Shown here piece after piece: positions 1 through 6,000 of a stretch of DNA of 13,614 nt. Each line of letters starts with the position of its first letter. Within the stretch, counting starts at the first letter, position 1. The DNA is from Pseudomonadota bacterium (GTDB taxonomy: Bacteria; Pseudomonadota; Gammaproteobacteria; Burkholderiales; Burkholderiaceae_D), in NCBI GenBank assembly GCA_023392035.1, contig JAEVZY010000234.1, positions 1 through 13,614 of the forward strand, read 5' to 3'. The position numbers and the translations under genes are program-made. Below the pieces are notes generated by a model that was not told where the DNA came from, made no database searches, and saw nothing but the letters and a program-made list of their open reading frames with translations.

Positions 1-3000
1 CCGGCCAGGCGCGCGGCAAAGGCGGCCAGCACGGCGCCGCGGCTGCTGACGGGCAAGAACATCATCTGGCCCGCGGTATCGGCCAGCATCGTTCCCAGGT
101 CTCCGCCAGGGGCCGAGGACAGCGCCATCCCATTGGCCCGGATCCAGTCCATCACCACTTGCGGGTTGACGTTGCTCAGCACGGGGTTTTCGTTGGAGTC
201 GATCAGTGCCTGGGCAACCCTCTCTATCGTCCAGGCGCCGCTGGTCGCCTGCATGGACTGCAGGTAGAAGTTGATGCCGTCCAGGTCCGGAGCCCGATTG
301 AACAGCAGCGCATACAACTGCGCGATTTGCGCCCGCAAGGCGTCGGCCACCAAGCCGAAGTCGCCGCTTTCCACCACCCGCGCCGCAGAGTCGGCCGGGC
401 TCTGTGTCAGAACCTGGTAATCATAAGTGCCTTCGCGCAGGGATGAGATGTCGAATACCAGTGCATCGCCAAGGCGCAGCAACTGGGAAGCGGGGACGCT
501 GATCCAGGGGCTGGAGCCGCTGGCGCGATACTGCAAGCTGACCACGCTGCGCGGGTCGGCCGGCGCATCGATGCGCAGCGCCTGGCCGTTATTACCCCAA
601 GCCGTGCGGTCCATCAGCAGCGCCCAGTTGCCCTGCGCATCTTTTTTGTAAAGCTTGATGCGATCTATCGAGCTCAAGGCGCCTGAACCCTGCCAGCTCA
701 CCAGCGCACCGGTCAGGCCGGCGTCGGCCAGCATGTCCTGGTCGACCGTGGTGCTGACGAAGGTCGGGGGCGGGGCGTCGACGCCGCCGCCAAAACCGAA
801 GTCGGTGCGTTCGGTGACGACCAGCTCCACCCGCAAGTCGCCCGCGCCCAGGCCGGCAAGGCTGGGCCAGTCCAGTCGCACGCTGTTATAGCCGCTCCAG
901 ACCGGGAAAATGTCCTGGCCGAATCCACTGTTGACCATCCCCATCGTGCCCTGGATGGTCGGTGTCACGCCCAGGCTCAGCAGGCTGGCCGTGGGCGTGC
1001 CCGTCACCACCGTGCCGTTGACTGTGCCGACATCGACCGCGTTGACGGTCGGATCGCTCTCGGTGAGGACATTGCCGGCCAGGTCCAGCACGAAATCGGT
1101 GCGCACCAGCGAAGGCCGGGCGACCGCTTGCGCAGCCGTGGCGATCGCGGCCGCGCCCAGATCTTCCTCGGCGCTTTGCAGGCGCGCGGTCTGGTGACCC
1201 CAGACGTCATACAGATAAACCTTGCTGACGCCATCGGCGGCGTTGCTGCGCCACAGGTGGCCGGCATTGTCGTAGTCGTTTTTCTCGTAGACGCTGCCAT
1301 TGAGGTCGCGGCGGACGACTTCACCAAAGGCGTTGTAGCTGAAGTTGCGGGTGGCGTCGCCCTCGGTGCTGGAACGCAACTGGCCGCGTGCATCGTAGCT
1401 GCGCGTCTGCGTAACGGTGGTGACGAGGTTTTGCGCATCGCTCACGTTGCGCCAGTCGCGCACATCGCGCCCATAGGCATCCCAGGCGCTGAAGGCGGCA
1501 TTGCCATTGGCGTCCAGCACGGCGATGGCGTGGCCATTGATGTCGAACTGGGTATAAGTGTTGTGGTCGCCCGGACCGGGCGCGGCGGGAATCGCGTTGC
1601 CGCCTACGAACTGCGCGCCCTGGGCATAGTCGGTGCGCAACACCGCGTTGCCATAGGCATCGAGCGTAAAGCTGGTGAGCGTGCCGGGCGTGCCGTTGAC
1701 GTCGAGCGCTTCCGGCAGGCCGGCCATCGCCTTGCTGGTAAAAGCCGCCTGCGCCGCAGCCTGGGCCGGATCGGTGGAGCTGAACAAGCGATTCACCAGC
1801 GCAGTGACGAAGGCGCCGACGCCGCTGCGGCTGGCCAGGGGAACGCTGGCCAGCTCGGCGGCCGAGGGCGCATGGCCATAGACGGCTTCATAGATCCGGC
1901 CGGCGACGGCGCCCAGGCTGGAGGAGGGCGGATAGAGCTGCTGGCCCTCCGCGCTGTCGAACATCTGCTGTGCGACCTGGTCGCCGGGCAGGGCGCTGGC
2001 GGCTCCGGTGGTGTAGAAGGCCAATCCGGCCGGATCGGGCGCGCGGCCCAGCACCGTCGAATACAGTTCGGCAATCAGGATGCGCCGCGCTTCGTCACTG
2101 TTGGCGGCGGCCAGCGTCTTGCCGTTGGCGACGGTCGCGACGCGGGCGTTGAGGGTGGCCGTATCCTGGTTCATGGCCTGCGTTACGCTGGACATGAATT
2201 CCAGCAGGGTGCTCTTGCGGCCGGCGGCGGGATCGGCAGCGTTGTTGTAGGCGGCGTTGTTGGCGGCGAGCCGGCCGGCCCAGAAGGCGGCACCGCCGGC
2301 ATCCGGATTGCGCGCCGCCAGGTTTTGATAGAGCTGGGCAATGAAGGCGCTGTCGGACAGGGCGCCCAGGTTGGATGCACTCCACAACTGCGCCACCAGG
2401 GCGGAAGCGGCGTTGCTCATGCCGGCCGTGATCTCGCCCGCGCTGGGTACCCGGCCGAGGACGGCCAGATACACCTTGGCGATCTCATTCTGCCGCGCCT
2501 GGGTGGAGACCGTGGACACCGCCGTGATGCGTCCCAGTGCGTCGCGCCAGGTGGTGGTGATGGCGCCGCTGGCGTCGGTTGCCGTTCTTTGCTTGCCCAG
2601 CTCGTCATAGGTCCAGGCGCTGCTGGCGTCGCCCGTGACGGAGGTCCCGTCGGCAGCACCGATCTCCACCGCCTTGCGGGTTTCGCTGAGCTTGTTGCCG
2701 GCCAGGTCCCAGGTGGAGACGGTCTCGCGCTTGTCAGGGTCGGTCGGCGCGCTGTAGGCCATGCCGCTGCGGGTGCTGAACTGCGCGTCCTGAAAATTTT
2801 GGCGCAGGGCATATTCAATGCGGTCGACCTGCCTGCCCAGGCCGTCGTATTGCATGGTGGTGAGATAGCCGTCGCCGGAATTGGCGCCCAGCGTGCGCTC
2901 GACGATGTCGATCTGCGCCACCTGCTGGCCGCGCACATTCCAGACGTAAAAAGTGTCGGCTGCGGCGCTTGCCGCGACGCCCGCGGCTTCCCCGTAGACC

Positions 3001-6000
3001 GATGTGCGCAGGGTTTCGCCGAAGGCGTTGTAGACCGTCACGGTGGCCTTGGCCACGGTCGCGTAGCGGTTGTTGCCGGAGTGCGAGGCATCGTAGGCGT
3101 AGGCCGCCGGTTCCAGCACTTTTGCCACGCGGCCAGCGTTGTCGTAGCTGGTGGTGATGACGCGGTCGGCGCCATGCGCTGCGCTGCTCAGGAAAGCATC
3201 CACCGCCGCTTTGCCCAGCGCATTGGCTCCGCCCACGCTCATGGCCTGCTGGTAGCGCGTGAGTTGCGTCACCTCGCCAAAGGCATTGCGGACATAGCCG
3301 GTGATGGTGCCGGCGGCATCGATGTCGTACAGCACCCGGCCTTGGGCGTCATACACCTTGTAGCTGTACAGGCCGCCGACGTCCTGGTTCAGCACGGCCA
3401 GGCCCAGCGCGTCATAGCTCACCACGGCGCTCGGCGTGGAGGGCGGCGCGGCGCCGTCCAGCGAGGCCGGCGGGAACAGGGTGGCGGTTTGCCGCCCGAG
3501 CCGGTCATACAGGTAGCGCGTGCTGCGCTCCTGGCCGGCGACGCCGGCGGCTTCGATGCGCTGCGCGACCTCGCCGAATGCGTTCCAGGCGGTGCGCGTG
3601 ACGAGGCGCTGGCCGGCCAGCAGCGCGCTGTTGACGACCCCGGCCGCGGTGATCGCCATGCTGCCGACATCGACCGCGGGCGCGGTCTCGGCCACGATGC
3701 GACCGGCGGCGTCGTGCTCATAGTTCCAGACTTGGGCCTGCTTGTTGGTAAAGCTGGTTTTGGCCCCGGTGCCGTCGTAGGTGAAGGATTCGGTGTAGCC
3801 GCGCTCGTCGGTGCGACTGGCCAGTTGGCCGGAGGCGGTCCAGGTTTGCGAAATCACGGCATCGACGCCGGCACGGGGATTGCCAAAGGCGGCCTGCAAG
3901 GCGGCGGCGCTGGAGACGGTGCCAACGGTGATCGCAACCTTGTTGGCGAAGCGCACCGTGCGCGTCACCTGGCCCAGGGCATCGTAGCTGGTTTGCGTGC
4001 CGTAGCCGGCGCCATCGACATCGAACAGCAGGCGGCCGTCGGCGTCGCGCACCAACTGTTCCCAGCGGTCGTTGACGGCATCCGGAACCAGCAAGCTGGT
4101 GACGCTGGCGGCCGTGGGCGCCGCGCCCAGCGCAGCGGTGGCGATGGCTTGCGCATATCGGCGCACGCCCACCAGGCGGTCGGCGCCATCCCAGGCATTG
4201 GCGCTGACATTGCCCAGGCCGTCGATCTGGAACACGGCCCGGCCGTCGGCGTCATAGACGGTGCGCTCGATGCGGTCGGCGGCGCTGGCTTGCGCCGCGG
4301 CCGCCACCGCAGCCGCCACCGCAGCCAGGCTGGGATTGCCGGCGATGTTGAGGGTGTTGGCGTACTGGCGCTTTTGCGTGACCCGGCCCATGCCGTCGTA
4401 GCTGAATTGGGTCAGGGCGCCGACGGCATCGATGGTATAGACAGCGCGCCCGGCCGAGTCGTACACACTGCGCTCGACGCGGTCCTGCGCGCTGGCGGAC
4501 ACCAGTGCGGCCATGGCGGAAGCCGAGGGATTGCCGCTGACATTCACCCGATTGACATAGGTGCGCGACTGCAGCAGCCGGCCGCCTGCATCATAGGTGA
4601 ATTGCGTCACCGCGCCCGAAGCATCGATGGCGTAGGCCAGGCGGCCGACGGCATCGTAGACGCTGCGCGAAATGCGGTCGTCGGCACTGGGCGCAATCGC
4701 GGCGAGGTCGATGGCGGGATCGGTCTGCAGGTTTGCGTATTCAGTGCTCGACAACAGCTGACCGGCGGCATCGTAGGTGTAGGCGCAGATCGACCAGTTG
4801 AGCGTGCCAGTGCTGCTGTTCCAGGTCGAAGAGCTGGCCTTGCGGAGTACGCGACCGTCGGCGTCGTAGCTGTAGCGCAGCTGGATGTCATGCGCCGGGT
4901 CGGCCGTGGGCATGGCCAACTGGGAGGGGACGGCGAGCCGGTTGGCATAGGAGGTGCTCGCCGCCAGATTGCCGTTGGCGTCATACACATGGCCGCTGAC
5001 ATGGCCGCTGCCGTCGCTCTCCAGGATCACATGGCCCTGGCTGTCGAATTGCCGGTAGCTTTGCTGGTCGCGGCTGTTGTCGGCCACCGCGGCCACGGCT
5101 TGCGCCATGGAGGCCAGCGTGAGCTGCGCCGGCAGCACGATGGGATTGGCATAGGCGCGCTCAGCCGTGACATTGCCCCAGGCGTCATAGGTATAGGCGT
5201 GCACCGCACCGGTGCCGGTGACGCGGTACGCGGCCTGGCCATCTTCGTTGTAGACGGTGAAGTCACTGCGATCGATGGCCGGGTTGGCCACGATGGCGGC
5301 CGCCACCTGGGCCGCCGTCAGCGGCGCGGCGGCATTGGGCGTAATGCTGGCCGCTGTGGCCGGCGTTGCGTAGCGGGTCGTGCTGAGCAGTCGGCCCAGC
5401 GCGTCATAGGCCAGTGCGGTAATGCCGTTGGCGCCATCGACGCTGTAGATCAGGCGCTCGTTGGCATCGTAGACATAGCGGGTGGTGTTGCCGCTTTCAT
5501 CGGTGCGCCACTGCACCAGGTCGAAAGCGTTGTAGCTGGTGCTGCGCGTGCGCCCCAATTCATCGCTCTCGGTCTTGATGTGGCCGTCCAGGGTGTAGGC
5601 ATAGCTTTGCACATGGTCCAGCGCCGCATTGGCCAGCGCGGCGATGTTGGCGGCAACGCTTGCGGCCATGCCGCCGCTCATGCCGGCAAGCTGGGCGGCG
5701 GAAAGGCGCGTCGCATAGCGGGTGACCTGGGTCAGTTGCTCCAGCGTGTTCCAGGTGTTTTGCAGCACTTCGCCGGCGGCATCGATCTGGTAGACCAGAT
5801 TGCCGTCGCCGTCGTAGTAGAACAGGGTGGCGTTCCCGTTCTGGTCGGTGGAGGCGATGACCCGGCCGGCGGCGTCGTAGGTGTAGCTGCGCACGTCGCC
5901 GGCAGGATCGGTCTGGCTGCGGATGCGGCCCAGTGCATCCAGGCTGAGCGTAGTGCTGCGCGCCGCGTCAGTGCCGTAGTTGTTCACGGTTTGCAGCAGC

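Noticed and set aside
1771..2496. A break or frameshift in the YD gene where the repeats stop.
   Set aside because: The minus-strand frame was checked near 4860, 2280, 1137, 312 and 60 and is the same as at the start codon. The non-YD stretch is an in-frame domain block.
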